64,000 bases of DNA from Blastomussa wellsi (lineage: Eukaryota > Cnidaria > Anthozoa > Scleractinia > Plerogyridae): assembly GCA_947652115.1 (NCBI GenBank), contig OX393568.1:25596339-25660338 (forward strand). Reading direction: 5' to 3'. Positions 47,201 through 57,554 of this stretch are shown here, piece after piece. The number at the start of each line of letters is the position of its first letter. Position 1 is the first letter of the stretch. Under the pieces are notes generated by a model, which had not been told where the DNA came from, made no database searches, and worked only from the letters and a program-made list of their open reading frames with translations. Both the position numbers and the translations under genes were made by a program.

Positions 47201-50200
47201 GCTTAAACAAATTAGCCACATTTCTACTGCTCCCAGCACAATCATTAGAAGCCTTTGGTTACTTTGTTTGGTCAGCTTGTCAGATTTTTGATCTGAGATC
47301 TCTTATTTGGAACATTATTACTAAATAAAGTGCTGTTAAAGTAAGACATGTTACCTTGGATTAATTTCTAAGTGATAAGCACTGCCGATAGTTGACATTT
47401 CAATCTTCTTCCTTGAAGGGGTCTGATGAAGCAAAAATGCAGTGTTATACATAATTACCAATTAGTTTACGAGTCTGAGTTTTCTATGAGTGAACAGTCA
47501 ATGAGGCACAGCTTAGTTGACTGTCGCTTAGAGAAAACAAGGGCAAGTGATCTAATTGTTTTAGTAAAAACTCTAAACGATTGCAGTCCAATTAAAGCGT
47601 GCAGGTCTAGGTCTTAACGAATTAGTACAGTTCTATTGGACTCGCATTCGTCCAATTACCGAGCATGTCTTTCTTACGAGCTAGAGGCAGTGCAAAAGAG
47701 GGCAATGCGTATCATTTTCCCATGCTTTATGTATGATGAAGCGCTTTTTAAGGCCAGTCTTGTAACTTTGTCAGACTGAAGGCTGGCCCTAACGGACAAA
47801 TTGTAAAGAAAATTTTAGATAATAAAGACAGCAAACTCAGGAGTTAACTGCCCCCACAAAATACTAAGCATTATAATCTTAGAAAAGGTTGCCAGTTTAA
47901 TCCGTTTTTTTAAGACAAACAGGTTTCGAAATAGTTTTATTGTTTTCAACGCACTTAAGGTTACATGATGTAAAGAATTATACCCTTTTATAACATAGCT
48001 AGCAGAGCCGCGCAATCAAATTCAGCATACGTAAGCGTGCTGAAAATCCTGATAGTGCATGCTGATAGCATTAGCAGATCGACATCACAGCTCCGCACCT
48101 GCAACGAAGTTCTTTCGAGAAGCTTGACATCCGACAGATCCGAATCTCTTGCTGTCACCACCATAAACATCCAGAAAGAAGTGCAGGAAAACAGCATAGT
48201 TGTGTCCACTGCAACTGAGAAAACCATAAGCAGCTTCGGATCTTTCTTCAACAACTGAACCATTCAAAATGTCCACGTCACTCTTGGATCAAATTTTAGC
48301 CACACTTGTTGACATTTACTGTCATACTGTTTTCAGTGTTTACTCAAACCGTTTTGCAACAGTCTATTTTCGGTAATCAATGTACGTTTTGAAGAATTTT
48401 GACTTATTTTAACTCTTTGTTCGAATTTTGTGCAAACTGTACGTTTTCTCACAGAAACTAGAAATGTGGCGTGTTGTAAATTAACCAATAAAAACGCACG
48501 TTTTCTCTGTAGTTAAGAGAATTTTGTATTTAATCAGAAAATAATTGTTAAATAAAAGCGCCATTCTTGAGCGTGAAAAATAAAGAATTTTGTATTTAAA
48601 CTGCAGTAAAATAAAACTAGAGCTTTCAACAAAAAATTTGAAATAAAAACAATTCCTATGTTGCTTAATATTTCGCTTACCGCGAACAATCACTTCTGAT
48701 GTTGTTGTGCGTTTTCCGCGTTGGATTTAATGCACAATTCCACCGGCTATGTTATAAAACAATTGGTTCATGCTTTTAGCTGTGCACTATCGAGTTATGG
48801 AGCACTTGGGAAGTTTGGAGAGCACTCAAGAAGCTCTTACGCTTCTTTCGTGCTCTCCAAACTTCCCGCGTGCTCCATAACTCGATAGTGCACGCCAAAG
48901 CATGAACCAATTGTAAATTAGTAACTAATTTAGTTTTTATGTAGAGATCTAGGTGTTTTTTATATTATTACATATATGTTTTAATCTTTTTATTGTAAAT
49001 ATAACGTAATTCAACCCTCGGGTTGCAAAGTTGTATTCAATAAACTATCTATCTATCGATCTCGATATTGTGTATGTTTGAGCCAAAAATCAAGAAAAAC
49101 TACAGCTAAAAGAGCTACGTTCGCACAGCCTCATGGGCTATTGGCCTGTAGCTCTTGCGGAACTCTTTGGGTTAGCGGGGGAGTTCAAGTTATCCGAGTT
49201 CGAGTTACCAGGGTTCTACTGTTAGTAGTACTAATTTTATAGACTTGTCAATGTTAACTAATGCAGAGATTGTGGCGTAGGTTGAAAGGAATATATTCCC
49301 CAAATTTATCTTGGCAGCATTCATTACAGCCTTGAAAGTTACATGAAAAGGCAAACAAAATCCAAAAAATTACAGAGCTTTGCATGGGTCTGCTATACAT
49401 TGGTGTTCTACCAATATGACAACCAACAACTGTCTGCAAAAAGATAGAAAGATTTTACTACCAATGTAAAGTGTTGTACTTCAGTTGCCATGATTTTTAA
49501 CTTATTAGACCAGCTAAAAAGCATTTTAAAAGTGCAAAAATAACAGTTTCTAAAACACTTAGATCTTCTAAAGTGTAAAAACACTCTATCTATCTGTAAA
49601 ACAAAGCATTCTTCTGGTTCAAACATTTTTCCAGCAATTAGTGACACTAATGTCTAGAATATACAAAACGAAAAGCCATGATTGTATGATCAATAGCTTT
49701 GAATTTAGAATTTTGATCATGCCACACAAAAACCAAAACAAAAGATAAAAAAACTTGAAAAGACCTGTACAAATTGGAGACACTTACAGTGAAACTCTGT
49801 TGTTCAATCTTTAATTTCTCCACACCAGCACCATAGAGCTCTCTCAGTATGCACATGATTCTTGTCTTTTTCCCAGCCCCTGAAGGGCCATAAACCAACA
49901 AATGTGGAAAATCACCACAATGCACCTTTAGAAAAAGGCAAAATAAAGCAAAATGAAATTTGGAATAGTTTTAGTTCGTAAAACGTTTTAGTTTGTTTTA
50001 ATTAAGGAATATATAATTTGCAAATACACATTGTTAGTGCATACCAACCTACTGTAAACACATAGAAGAGATGCCATTTTCTTTTGCATCTACAAATTGC
50101 ATCTATTTTCTCAGAAAACCGCAAACCGATCTGGATGAAAATCGATTGTTAGACTCAAGGCAATAATATTGTCGTTGTCCATGGAAGAAGAAGTAATAAA

Positions 50201-50548
50201 AATATTGTTGTTGTTGTTGTTGTTATTGTTAACGTTTGCTCAGTGCGTGCCAGCTGGATAAATCATTGTCCATTGGAAAACTGTTTATCGGGAGGATAGT
50301 ATTCCCCACCCTTTGAACCACTGGGGTAATCATAATTACTGAAAATCAAAATGTGCCTAGTGTAGCCGACCTGTGAACCTTCGAACGTATCTAACATCGA
50401 CAAAACGAGGACCGTGAGAAACCGCATCAATCGATCGATATATAAAACAGAGACAACTTACCAGTTTCTTTAAGTGAGCTGAAAGCTCCTTGTGATAATC
50501 TAACTTGGATAAGGAGGTAGGGCGATACTTATCCACCCATAAACTCAT
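43540..50548 (-). CDS. RFC3: Replication factor C subunit 3
   Basis: Nine exons on the minus strand join in phase to 355 residues: 50462-50548, 49788-49925, 47355-47422, 47078-47175, 46467-46648, 46100-46236, 45581-45679, 44925-44994 and 43540-43728. All have GT donors and AG acceptors. The protein starts [10 protein letters not shown] and has the Walker [10 protein letters not shown] (residues 42-50), the LTEVD Walker B region, TMEKY, the RFC-family SRC box (residues 177-179), and the C-terminal collar with [17 protein letters not shown]3 is a small clamp-loader subunit that loads PCNA onto primed DNA. Length equals the animal orthologue almost exactly, so the gene looks intact. Introns carry a LINE remnant, fold-backs, a palindromic satellite and a Penelope tail pair. 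A hAT-like MITE lies about 120 bp upstream of the start codon. Confidence 0.96.
44229..44479. repeat. Inverted pair of Penelope-like tails in the last RFC3 intron
   Basis: The left unit (44229-44377) contains the outer part (GTGGTGCTGCGTCGGTGGG), the tail and the hammerhead-like core on the minus strand. The right unit (44385-44479) repeats core and tail inverted. The arms are about 90 bp and nearly identical, with a spacer of about 10 bp. Cores read CGGACGA (left) and CCGACGA (right), followed by stem GGGC/GCTC and GAAACGTC. Confidence 0.75.
45176..45390. repeat. Palindromic GGTCGATA / TATCGACC satellite
   Basis: About 200 bp made of short alternating words such as GACCGATA, TGTCGACC, GGTCGATAGTC and GGCCGACTGTC. 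Many are self-complementary, so the whole block can fold many ways. It lies in RFC3 intron 7 (between exons 45581 and 44994). The long minus-strand open frame here (YRPT, DRYIGR words) is a by-product of the repeat. Confidence 0.8.
46040..46072. repeat. AGTC microsatellite
   Basis: GGTCAGTTAGTCAGTCAGTC and following units form a short tetranucleotide tract just downstream of exon 6 of RFC3 (in the intron). Confidence 0.75.
47570..47960 (+). pseudogene. LINE RT C-terminal remnant in RFC3 intron 2
   Basis: Antisense to RFC3. It reads, with several frame breaks, [20 protein letters not shown], then [19 protein letters not shown] and [16 protein letters not shown]. This is the typical C-terminal region of CR1/L2-type reverse transcriptases. 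A matching 3' end with AATAAACTATCTATCTATC lies at about 48,990-49,060. The two may be one old copy split by later insertions. Confidence 0.6.
48760..48913. repeat. Fold-back element in RFC3 intron 2
   Basis: Arms of about 70 bp, left from CAATTGGTTCATGCTTTT at 48760 and right ending in AAAGCATGAACCAATTG at 48913. They share TGCACTATCGAGTTATGGAGC and GGGAAGTTTGGAGAGCAC in inverted order around a spacer of about 10 bp. No clear target duplication. Confidence 0.75.
48990..49066 (+). mobile_element. LINE 3' end with CTAT tail
   Basis: ATTCAACCCTCGGGTTGCAA followed by TTCAATAAACTATCTATCTATC has the layout of a LINE 3' UTR end with a tetranucleotide tail. Same strand as the RT remnant at 47570-47960. 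Confidence 0.5.
50204..50230. repeat. TTG microsatellite
   Basis: A short tandem of TTG units in RFC3 intron 1. Confidence 0.75.
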
Positions 50549-50657
50549 GTTTATCAAGACGAAATCCGCCAAAAAACTAAAAATACACTGTTGGCCAAGT
50601 TATGTCGATAGCGAACCTGCAGAAAATGGCGGACAGTCTTTCGCGCCAAATGGAAAC

Positions 50658-50964
50658 ATAATGAGCCATTCTCGTCCCCATAGCCCTTTTCGATTCTCTT
50701 AGCCGGCAGGGCCTTGGCACGAAAAACGAAGGGCTCTGGAGAACGAGATTCTACGACTTCCGGACTTCATGTATATAGCATTGATGGTTCTACATGTTGT
50801 GTGTTGTAATAAGGAACGAACGAACATTTTCACTTCCGTTTAAGATTTCTTTGTTCTCAACAGCCAATAAAGAAAATTCGATTTTTTGAAAATCGTATGT
50901 CCCCAGAGCCCTTCGTTTTTCGTGCCAAGGCCCTGCCGGCTATGGGGACGAGAATGATAATGAG
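50658..50964. mobile_element. hAT-like MITE just upstream of RFC3
   Basis: A direct repeat ATAATGAG occurs at 50658-50665 and 50657+300 (50957-50964), an 8-bp target duplication. Inside it, inverted arms start CATTCTCGTCCCCATAG on both ends and continue through GCCGGCAGGGCCTTGGCACG and AAACGAAGGGCTCTGG. The left arm has a 19-bp extra segment relative to the right. The element begins about 110 bp upstream of the RFC3 start codon. Confidence 0.8.
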
Positions 50965-51390
50965 ACGTGAAAACTGCAAAGGACCGCGAACGATAATGCT
51001 GCTAGTTTACGTAGGATCTGCAAGAGACCTAATCAGCCAAAAATAAACTGTAACACAAGCAAATCACTGCAAGGCTGATACTACGTGAAAAAGTTGACTT
51101 TGCGAGACAACAACTCGATAGAAACCGACAAAGCAGGGTTGCAACCGTGGACAGCTGTTTCGTTCTTGTTGGAACTCGCAGCACGGTGTAGCAATTCTAA
51201 ATGAAACCAGCCAACAGAGCCAGCTCAAATAAAATGCAATAAAGCCCATGCCCTATCAAGTTCCGCACTTTGAACCCGCCCACCCCCCGAATCACGCGAC
51301 ATCACGTGCTTCAGGGAGAAAGCAAGCAAAGTGTCGAATTCCTGTTTCGCAAAGTCAAAATGTAGATTACTGGAACCCAGGACGCTTTCC

Positions 51391-51467
51391 ATTCGACCAC
51401 AATCTCGTTCCCAGAGTCCACGTTCCCTTAGGTAACGCGGACCCTGGGGACGAGATTGATTCGACCA
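51391..51467. mobile_element. 59-bp mini-MITE with 9-bp flanking duplication
   Basis: The 59-bp sequence 51400-51458 is an inverted repeat (CAATCTCGTTCCCAGAGTCC / GGACCCTGGGGACGAGATTG). It is flanked by perfect ATTCGACCA at 51391-51399 and 51459-51467. The target is itself a copy of the GCTTTCCATTCGACC terminal repeat seen at 16661. The ends resemble those of the MITE at 50667. Confidence 0.8.
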
Positions 51468-51719
51468 AATATTTCATCCCTCTATCAGACGCGCGCGCAG
51501 GCAATTATTGGACAAAGTTCAGCAAAATATCGTGATTTGTCAGTGGCGAGCAGATCAGATCTGCGACACACGATCGAGTTCAACAAGAAGAAACGTTTTG
51601 CAACGTTGATTTTTCTTGTAAAAAAGCATAGCTCCTGTCAAAATTTCCTCCAAGTTACACGCTATGAAGTCAATTTATAAATATTTCCAATGTTTTCGTT
51701 TTCGTTTTTCACCATTCTG

Positions 51720-52045
51720 CTGCGCAAAGCTGCCCAGGTGCGAGGTGCCCCACCCTACCCACTCAGACAGACCAGAAAGGCCAGGTCACTACACCGCGAA
51801 CTACATGCCCCTTACTCCTTGCGAACAGTGCGTGAGTTATTAGGAACAAGGCTTGTGAGACGGGATCTTCAGTTTATCGTCATTATCCGAGAAGACTAGA
51901 AAGTCTAACCTTTTGCAGATGACGTTACAAAGGCAGCACTTTCTATACTCAGTTATTTAAAGACCCTGAGTGTTGGTCTGGCCGAGGTTTGAACCCGCGA
52001 CCTCCTGCAGTCCGGCGCTCTACCAACTGAGCTAACCGGTCGGCG
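51720..52045 (-). mobile_element. tRNA-derived SINE, minus strand
   Basis: Read on the minus strand, box A TAGCTCAGTTGG (complement of 52023-52034) and box B GGTTCAAACC (complement of 51986-51995) are spaced as in a tRNA. The D-arm GCTC/GAGC is present, but no proper anticodon stem can be formed (GGACTGCAGGAGGTC). A non-tRNA body of about 270 bp follows, containing GGGTCTTTAAATAACTGAG and GTCTTCTCGGATAATGACG. This is a SINE, not a functional tRNA gene. Confidence 0.75.
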
Positions 52046-52203
52046 GCAGCCGTAAATAGCTTGCATGCCTGCACAAGAATTGTGTATCATGTGCACTGAC
52101 AAATGTTTCCAGTGATAACACTGACGGCCGGAAAAACCTTGCATGAGCCAGACAAGACAAAACTTCTTAATGTCAAAAATCTGTCATGGCTTGACTTGTG
52201 CAA

Positions 52204-53574
52204 GTGCGATCGTAGCCTGCGAACAGGCCACAGGGAACCCAAACGCTGTATTAGATTTTATAATCATTTAACAAAAATACTGCTACCAACCTGCGTTCCT
52301 GTGTCATTTTGAGTCGAGAGCGAAGACGGTTTATCTATGCGCAGATTACGTCTCAAGTTTGATTATCATCATTAACTAATAACTGTGACGAAACCGCGCC
52401 ACAAAGGTGGGCGCCCTCTAACACATAAAAACACTACGCATAAACACACCCGAGAAAATACGCTACAACTTAACATAAGACTACAAGTATTTATTAAAAC
52501 AATTATACAAATTATTTATTTAAATTAATTCACATGAATATGACAAATAAAAACTACAGTAAACTAAACCTATTTACAAGAGCGCTATTTAAAAAAAAAG
52601 GAAAAAAAGTGCTGCTTTTACTAGTTCTCTTCGCGTCGCCGTCCTTGATCTGTCCTAAGCAACAACCCTCCACCAGCCAACGATTGATAAGCCAAACCAA
52701 CAACTCACAAACCAAACTCACGTTTCACCCCGGTTTCCAACTTCTCGTGACTCGGTCCTCGTGCAGATTCTCACTGTTCAACAGAACGTAGTCTTTTATC
52801 TTCTCCTTTTCCTTGGCTTTCTTCGCCAGTTTCTCAATACATAAACGTTCCCCGGCAAATGACTCTTTGTCGTGTAAAGGAGCCGTTTAACTGAATGATT
52901 CTTCAGTGATGAAATGTGTTCTGCTACGGACGAGTCTTCGTTACTTTCCAACCTTCAAAACCGGTGACCTTCGCCAACACAGCAAAAACCTCACACCGTA
53001 TCCACCCAAAATCTTAAATATATACAGAGGCAAGGTGCAACAGAAAAGAAAAGGAAAGAAAACTATTGGACAGAGGTTAATTAAAAGTTGTGCAAATAAA
53101 TACAAGTTACGTAATAGGTGCTAAAACAATACGATATAGTTGATCCTAAACAAATTTACTGCTAAATACCATGCTTAATGATGCTTTCATGACAATAACT
53201 CACCTCGGCGGATAAAGAAGAGAAGAGAGCTCGCGGCCGTTAAATTGAAACCTGAGATTCTCCCCCGAGGTGAGTTAATAGTTAATAGTTAATGATGATA
53301 AGGGAGACTTGAGACGTAATCTGCGCATGGTATTTACGAAGAGGCAGGCACCCAAGATAAACGGTCTTCGCTCTGATTAAAGTCCTTTCCAAAACGACTC
53401 AAAAAGACACAGGAACGCAGGTAAGTAGAAATATTTTTGTTAAATGATTATAAAAGCTAATACAGCGTTCGGGTTCCCTGTGAACAGGCTCTCCAGTGGG
53501 GAAAATTTTGGGGAGCGAAGGAAGCCGAATTTGCGAGCGCTCGCTGGGAGCCTGTTCGAAGGCTAGTGCGATCG
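52204..53574. mobile_element. MULE-like non-autonomous element with 9-bp duplication
   Basis: A perfect 9-bp direct repeat GTGCGATCG is found at 52204-52212 and 53566-53574. The element 52213-53565 begins TAGCCTGCGAACAGGC and ends GCCTGTTCGAAGGCTA in inverted form. Long subterminal inverted repeats (about 52213-52386 against 53273-53565) share GCGTTCCTGTGTC, GAGTCG, GAGCGAAGAC, GATTACGTCTCAAG and GATGATAA words. The right arm has about 120 bp more. No transposase is encoded. A 9-bp duplication plus long TIRs fits Mutator-like elements. Confidence 0.82.
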
Positions 53575-53905
53575 CGAATTTTCGAGTCTGATAAACATTG
53601 CAGAGTATGGCCAAACTTCGAAGGTTACGATGTCCTGCTCCGAGGCAGGACAAATGGGGCCAGACAACCGAGAATACAATAGCTGGTGTTTTTGTTGTAA
53701 TTAAAACGACAAACATGGCGAGTCGCAGGGTTAATTCCCGTTCTTATGTTGCACAAGAACGCGTGACCCTTAGGTTTTCGCGCGCTGTTCTTTAGTTTAC
53801 AAGATATCAGACGCAAACGTAAACAGCTTTCCCTTTCGATACCCTCCAGGCTATTTTTATCCAAACTTTTACAAGTCATACCCGTATCGGAATTCCACGA
53901 CCGCA

Positions 53906-54247
53906 ATGCCCCAAGCTACAGTACTACCGGTAGTTCTAAGCCAGGACAAAGCAATGGCAGTTCTCAGTCGGGAAGCAGTGGTAGTAGAACTAGTGAGATT
54001 CGTAGCAATTCCACTGAAGAAAACAAGAAGCAGGGCAAGACTACAACAACATAAGACGGATGAACAGAGGACAAGGAGAAATACCTTGTGGGTTGCCAAT
54101 AAATCGAGGCTGGAGAGCCACCAGTCAAGGAAAGTTTGGTCCGAAATGGCCTCTAAAGTAAACGAGCAATTCAACCTCGCGCGCCTTCCACGTCAGTGTA
54201 AGGGAGGCCAAAGACTGGAATCGATCGCCCATATATGGGCTATTTAG
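53906..54247 (+). pseudogene. Possible Myb/SANT-like fragment of a DNA transposon
   Basis: An open stretch with residues KVWSEMASKVNEQFNLARL and RQCKGGQRLES resembles the second half of Myb/SANT-like domains found in Harbinger-type elements (W, then QC spacing). The first tryptophan helix is only weakly visible, and nothing around it looks like a transposase. Weak call. Confidence 0.25.
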
Positions 54248-54675
54248 GCATGTGCCGCGGGATACGGTATGGATTTTCGAGGTTCACGTTCCTTAAATAG
54301 GGTATTATTTTTACTTCTTTCTTCTTCTTCACGGTGTGATCCTTAGATAGAGTACCTAAAGTGTATTATTTGGGTATTTTGCAATTTGCAGTGAGTAAAC
54401 AACACGTTAAACGAAAAAGAAACGGTCTGTCAAACAGAAAACGTAACGGAAGGGCAAAAAGTTGACTCGTTTGCAATTTTCTTAGTTTTTGTTTTCTTCC
54501 TTGAATAGGCTGTCATTTCTTCGGGTTTGGTCCTTATTAGGGTATCAAATTGATGCCGTTGATAAAACCAAACGTTAAAGTTTACATTAGTGTTCACGTA
54601 CGCGCGTACAATGGTCATGACAGATGCACTTGACAAATATTGTGCGCGCGCCTTGTCTCTATTTTAAAAGACGAA

Positions 54676-55235
54676 TTAAATAAACATAAAGTCAATGTTC
54701 AAGCCCCTACGGGCTAGTGTACCCAGCTGGAAGATGCGTCGTCCTTCCTCGCGCTATCGTTTTGCCGTTCCTCCTTTCACTTTCCTTACCACAGACACTC
54801 GCATGTCCTGGACTTGGCTGTGTTCAGGTAGATTAAGGTGTCCGGCAACGTGGAACCCACCTCCCCGGAAGCGGGGGTTCTGTTTGAAGCCCTCCACTGA
54901 ACGAAGGTGTTCACCGAAACGATCCGCAAGCCTTCGACCAGTTTTGCCAATGTTCAACACGTAACAGCGCTGGCACGTGATGACATAGACTACCCTACAG
55001 TTGAACCGTCCCTTAAGGCGAACATCTCTGTTGGCGTCACATGTGCGGCACCGGGGTCTGCGGCAAGGAAATGTTCCCGCTGGTGTGACTTGGGTATGAT
55101 CATCCCGAAACGACAAAGTGCTATTAACCAGAATGTCTCAGAGACGCGTATATCCCGCCGATAAACGCACAAAGGCCTGGTGTTGAAAATTGCCTTCATA
55201 GTGGGGTCATCGGTCAGAATACGGAAGTTCTATCC
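54676..55235 (-). pseudogene. Penelope-like GIY-YIG endonuclease region
   Basis: Reading the minus strand: FRILTDDPTMKAIFNTRP and VYRRDIR (the end of the RT linker), a frameshift near 55,100, then GTFPCRRPRCRTC (CxxC finger), VVYVITCQRC, LNIGKTGRRLADRFGEHLR (GIY-YIG region, YIG present as NIG) and HLNLPEHS. After an in-frame TAG near 54,754 comes the closing RRIFQLGTLARRGLN block and a TAA at 54676-54678. One frameshift and one stop make it non-functional. It is better preserved than the copy at 30050. No tail of the CCACCGACGCAGC family follows it. Confidence 0.8.
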
Positions 55236-55589
55236 TGCAAAGCAGGCGGCTTCGAAAACAGCGATCACAAAAGATTGGGGAGAGGAACAAAAGAATGGGA
55301 GGGGATATGGCGGAGGTAACCGCGTATTCCTCCCACAAAATCCGAATGCTTTGCAGGCTACGGAAGTTGTAGTTGAGAAGAAATTTCTTGACATTCTGGT
55401 TCTTCGGATGGTAAGTGAGGACTAGAGGTACTTTCTCGGCGCGTCGGGCAGTCCCCTCGTTCGGAATTACCGAGTGCTTTTTCGGGCTCGTCTTTGAGGT
55501 TTGTTAACAACACTACGAGGATATACTCTGTTCTCAAAAAATGATGCCATTTCTTGGGATTTGGCATACTCAGATCCTTCGAAGACGGA

Positions 55590-55995
55590 GTTACTGACGA
55601 CGACGACGAAGTCGCACAAAATGGAGGCCATTGGGTTAGCCATGCCTTGTCAATACCTTGTCATCTTTGGTAATGGACAACCATGTCATGGTCAATTGAA
55701 AGCTGTCAAATAGAGATATACGCTGACCAGTATCACATGACCAGATCGCTGGCTCAGGTTTGGGACTCATCGAGGTTACGTGTTTTTTTGAAGTTGATCG
55801 CTGACCAGGTATTGGGTTTTTTCATTGATCGTGGGCTTAGGTCCGATTTTTTTTCTGGCAGCATGTTTAATTTTTTATGGTCATTCTCATGAAATTTCTA
55901 CAATTGGAGTTGACGTTTTCAATTAGTCTTATTTATTTCAGAGAAATTATTAAGGACCAGCAAAAATTCGGAGCTCCGCTTTTAGGCTTGGCTAA
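55590..55995 (+). repeat. Dispersed repeat, copy B
   Basis: Same order of words as copy A at 35605-36150, including TGACCAGGTATTGGG, CATTGATCGTGGGCTTAGG, CAATTGGAGTTGACGTTTT and GGAGCTCCGCTTTTAGGCT. Confidence 0.65.
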
Positions 55996-56131
55996 ATGTC
56001 TTCTCCTTGCTGTTGGACAAGTGCGGCTTTTCCAACAGGACTTGCATCTGCGATCACCTCAAAAAAAGATAACCTTAGTTGGAGCAGTCTTATCAAAGTT
56101 CCAAATGTCTTTGCACTGGACAGTCTCCTTT

Positions 56132-56383
56132 TTAACTCGTCAAATGATTGATGTTGCTCCAGCCCCCACACAAATGGTTATCCATTATTCGTAAGCTGGC
56201 GGAGAGGTGCTTGCTAATCACTTGATCACGAATTTGCTCATCCACAACAGCAGCATCTCCAAATTCACAGATCTGGGCTTTTTGTCTCAGTCTTGTCACA
56301 AACTGTTCGACGGTTTGGTTAGCCTGTATGTCACACAGACTTGCTTGCGATTGGCGTTCATCGCGGCTTACTTTCATACACAC
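56132..56383 (-). pseudogene. Ty3/Gypsy-type gag fragment
   Basis: The residues NQTVEQFVTRLRQKAQICEFG and VDEQIRDQVISKHLSASLR match the conserved middle of Gypsy-type gag (retrotransposon gag family). Both sides are cut off, and no protease, RT or LTR is present nearby. Confidence 0.6.
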
Positions 56384-56394
56384 ATATAAACTTT

Positions 56395-56650
56395 AATTAT
56401 CCAAGATGCAGATAAAAAATGATTATAATAATTAATAATAATAAATTATAAATTATAATCGTCTTTAACAAAAAGACAAGCATAGTTTGGGCCCATTTTC
56501 ATTCCCATGGCTACGCTCCCAACCTGCTGGTCGGTATTTATTGTGAAATTCAAAATAATTTAAGTTTAGCCAGTCGAACGAGCGTGTCTGTTGGTGGCTG
56601 CTCTAACGGACGCAGACCGAAGTGGTACTTCAAAGCTTCAAAGATTTAAG
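56395..56650. repeat. Direct repeat, unit 1
   Basis: About 250 bp (TTAATTATCCAAGATGCAGA, an AATTATAA-rich part, GCATAGTTTGGGCCCATTTT, CCAACCTGCTGGTCGG, CGAACGAGCGTGTCTGTTGG, GTGGTACTTCAAAGCTT) recurs in the same orientation at 57555-57795. The first AT-rich 75 bp recur again at 59270-59345. Confidence 0.7.
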
Positions 56651-57129
56651 GCGGGGTTTTACCTGAATTTAAATGAAATTTGGAGAGGTTTAGAGTAGGT
56701 ATAAAAAGAAGAAAATTAGTTTTGAAAAACCCACAGACAGTTGACCCACCACCCGAGAGCAACCAGCCCAGTAGCGGGAATATGCTCACCCAAACGGTTT
56801 GGGTGTGCATATTCTAATTTTAAACTTAATTCTTCCCAATTTCCCTCCACCTTTAAGAAAAACTCCCTCCTCACAAATATACCAAAAAATCATCCAAAAA
56901 TTTTCTAAAACATCACAAAACATTCACTAGTGAGATGAATAAAGGTTTTGACATTCACAGAAAAACGCCTTAACCAAGCCGAAAAGTGGAGTATTTTTTG
57001 CTGTTTCTTAATAATTTCTGAAATAGCGTGGCGAAAATTGCGTTCATTAAAAGTACTAGCGTGCGGAACTATTCAAGAAAGATTCCACAGCTGAAATAAA
57101 TAGGAGTAGGAGTAATTAGCAGAATTTCC

Positions 57130-57345
57130 ACTGAGAATGACCATGAATAATTAAAAAATCCTGCCAGAAGCAAAAAATCGGACCTGAGCTAACGATCAAT
57201 GAAAAACAATGCCTGGTCAGCGGCCAACTTCAAAAACACATATGACCTCGATGAGTTCTAAATCTGAGCCCGCGATCTGGTCACGTGATATTGGTCAGCG
57301 GATACTTTTTTTGAAAGCTGTCAATTGACCATAACATGGCAATGA
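57130..57345 (-). repeat. Dispersed repeat, copy C (inverted)
   Basis: On the minus strand it shows GAAAGCTGTCA... GCTGACCA, CGCGGGCTCAGA, GCTGACCAGGCATTG and CATTGATCGTTAGCTCAGG, matching copies A and B. It sits between the two direct repeat units. Confidence 0.6.
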
Positions 57346-57554
57346 TGTAAGCTTATGGCTCTCTGGTCTATGGCCGTTATAATCGTACGGACGGACGTAC
57401 GCGCCCGCGAGTCATACCGCTTGCCATTTTGACCATGAGAAATGAAAGGCATGGTTCTCCTGTTTGCACTTTCTATGCGTGTTTGGTTCTCCTATTTCTA
57501 TAGGTATGGGGCTCCGCTTTGCGGCCCTTCGGACCGCCAGAGCTCCGCTATAAA

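Noticed and set aside
48037..48258. 73-residue plus-strand frame in RFC3 intron 2
   Set aside because: No recognised motif, both strands open, and surrounded by LINE and fold-back debris.
51955..52045. tRNA gene on the minus strand
   Set aside because: Boxes A and B are good, but the anticodon stem cannot be formed and a SINE body follows immediately.
52534..52791. 85-residue plus-strand frame inside the MULE-like element
   Set aside because: No motif, lysine/AT-rich start, and lies between the inverted arms of a non-autonomous element.
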